A stretch of DNA of 64,000 nucleotides from Streptomyces antioxidans (GTDB lineage: Bacteria; Actinomycetota; Actinomycetes; Streptomycetales; Streptomycetaceae). The DNA lies in NCBI RefSeq assembly GCF_000968685.2, contig NZ_LAKD02000006.1, positions 62,001 to 126,000 of the forward strand, in the 5' to 3' direction. The stretch's first letter is position 1; every line of letters begins with the position of its first letter. Made by a program: the position numbers and the translations under genes. The notes under the pieces are model-generated. The model was not told where the DNA came from. It saw nothing but the letters and a program-made list of their open reading frames with translations, and did no database searches. Shown in pieces: positions 63,069 through 64,000 of the stretch.

Positions 63069-64000
63069 CCGGCCGAAGCGACCCCCATCCGCGGGCCGGA
63101 GCCGGAATCCAGGCGCCACCGCCACCTTTGGACCCGGCGGTGATGCTGCGTCAGGCCGATGCCCTCGCCGGGGACCTCCGCGAGCGCACCGGGCCCTTCG
63201 ACGAGCGGGTGCGCGCCCTGCTGCCCGCGCGCTGGGCGGCGGTGGACACCGTACGCATCGTGGGCGACGGCGACTCCTACCACGCGGCGTGCGCCGTGCG
63301 GATGGCCTTCGCCTCACTGGCCGGGGTGGACTGCCGCCCGGTGAACGCGCTGCGCTTCGTGGAGTACGACCACCCCGGGGAGGACGGGCGCCCCGTCGGC
63401 CGCCCCGGGGCCGGTGGCCGCCCGCCGCGTAATGAACTCACGCTCGCGGTCTCCGCGTCGGGCCGTACCCCGCTCGTGGTGCGGTCGGCCGAGCGGGCCC
63501 GGGAGGGCGGGGCGCATGCCATCGCGGTCACCGGAGCGCCCGACAGCCCGCTGGCACGCGCGGCCGATGACACCCTCCCGGTCACCCTGCCGGACACCGA
63601 GCGGTCGCCCGGTGTGCGCACCTACCAGGCCAGCCTGCTGGGCCTGCTGCTGATCGCCATCCGTCTCGGCGCGCTGCGCGGCCGCCTCACCGGGCCGGAG
63701 GCGGACGCGCTGCGGGGCGAACTGACCGCCCTGGCCGGACCGGTCGAGGCGACCGCCGCGGCGGCCCGGTCCCGGTGCCCCGACATCGCCGGACGCATCG
63801 CCGACGCGGCCGTGCTGAGCGTGCTGGGCAGCGGCCCGTCCCATGGCACCGCGCTCTTCGCGGCGGCCAAGGTGATCGAGACCTCCGGTGTCTTCGCCAC
63901 CGGGCAGGACCTGGAGGAGTGGTGCCATGTCGAGCGGTTCGCCCGCCCGCCCGATGCGCCCGTGATCGTGGTGGCCGCGCCAGGGCGCACTTACGGGCAC
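63065..64000 (+). CDS. SIS-domain (sugar isomerase-like) protein, C-terminus cut by window edge
   Basis: 312 codons visible. GTG 63065 overlaps the BtpA stop. Two SIS-like half-domains: VDTVRIVGDGDSYHAACAVRMAF then LTLAVSASGRTPLVVRSAERARE (about 58-150), and LSVLGSGPSHGTALFAAAKVIETSGVFA, EEWCHVERFA (about 255-305). This layout resembles GlmS C-terminal or AgaS-type isomerase/deaminase domains binding phosphosugars. It would work with the BtpA protein on a sugar-phosphate or amino-sugar intermediate. The gene probably continues for only a short stretch past the edge. Confidence 0.8.
   Translation, partial: MTGRSDPHPRAGAGIQAPPPPLDPAVMLRQADALAGDLRERTGPFDERVRALLPARWAAVDTVRIVGDGDSYHAACAVRMAFASLAGVDCRPVNALRFVEYDHPGEDGRPVGRPGAGGRPPRNELTLAVSASGRTPLVVRSAERAREGGAHAIAVTGAPDSPLARAADDTLPVTLPDTERSPGVRTYQASLLGLLLIAIRLGALRGRLTGPEADALRGELTALAGPVEATAAAARSRCPDIAGRIADAAVLSVLGSGPSHGTALFAAAKVIETSGVFATGQDLEEWCHVERFARPPDAPVIVVAAPGRTYGH

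Overview
The window is very GC-rich, has dense codon-biased genes and strong GC hairpins as terminators, and carries families typical of Streptomyces or a close relative: SARP, LuxR, DesK/DesR-like two-component system, lipobox solute-binding protein, Tat-exported glycosidases and GTG/TTG starts. It looks like chromosomal accessory territory (catabolism, transport, specialised metabolism). I saw no rRNA, tRNA, CRISPR array or intact insertion sequence.

Layout. 1-8660: a flavoprotein-TPR fusion cut by the left edge, a cysteine-free Rrf2 regulator, a DinB/maleylpyruvate-isomerase-like protein, a TPR-CHAT protease-like protein with a PPOX oxidoreductase, and an LLM oxidoreductase. 8810-13716: a sulfatase lipoprotein, an aconitase and a cell-surface alpha/beta hydrolase. 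13768-17375: an ABC-2 exporter plus histidine kinase/response regulator operon, separated by two overlapping perfect inverted repeats from 17466-19819, a dgdA-like 2,2-dialkylglycine decarboxylase with its divergent LysR regulator. 19902-20727: a leader ORF and an alpha/beta hydrolase. 20799-28682: an aromatic/amine catabolic locus (glutamine-synthetase-like ligase, MarR regulator, aldehyde dehydrogenase, extradiol dioxygenase, FAH-family protein, PLP decarboxylase, acetoacetate-decarboxylase-like protein) with two matching TTTG-N4-CAAA palindromes that probably bind the MarR protein. 28832-29701 is a gene graveyard.

29823-51368 is a glycan-utilisation region: GH95 fucosidase, ThuA protein, an unusual transposase-domain/ROK repressor fusion, GH38 alpha-mannosidase, a secreted PQQ-type sugar dehydrogenase with PKD and CBM6-like modules, a mandelate-racemase-family sugar-acid dehydratase, an IclR regulator, a complete sugar ABC importer, an NAD-dependent epimerase/dehydrogenase and two Tat-exported GH99/GH71-type hydrolases. 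Together they suggest extracellular trimming of fucosylated, mannose-rich glycans, import and catabolism. A 0.9 kb array of GGGGC/GCCCC hairpin repeats lies inside it.

51631-64000: an RlmA-type rRNA methyltransferase, then what looks like the start of a biosynthetic cluster running off the right edge: a molybdopterin-domain protein, a SARP regulator fused to a nucleotide-cyclase-like domain, a small LuxR protein overlapping a small secreted peptide gene, a cupin, a TrmB/LuxR regulator, a Nudix hydrolase, an MFS exporter, then a run of Fe(II)/2-oxoglutarate oxygenase, PLP aminotransferase, BtpA-family protein and SIS-domain protein, the last three tightly packed. There is no visible NRPS/PKS core, so if it is a cluster its product chemistry is not of a standard type.
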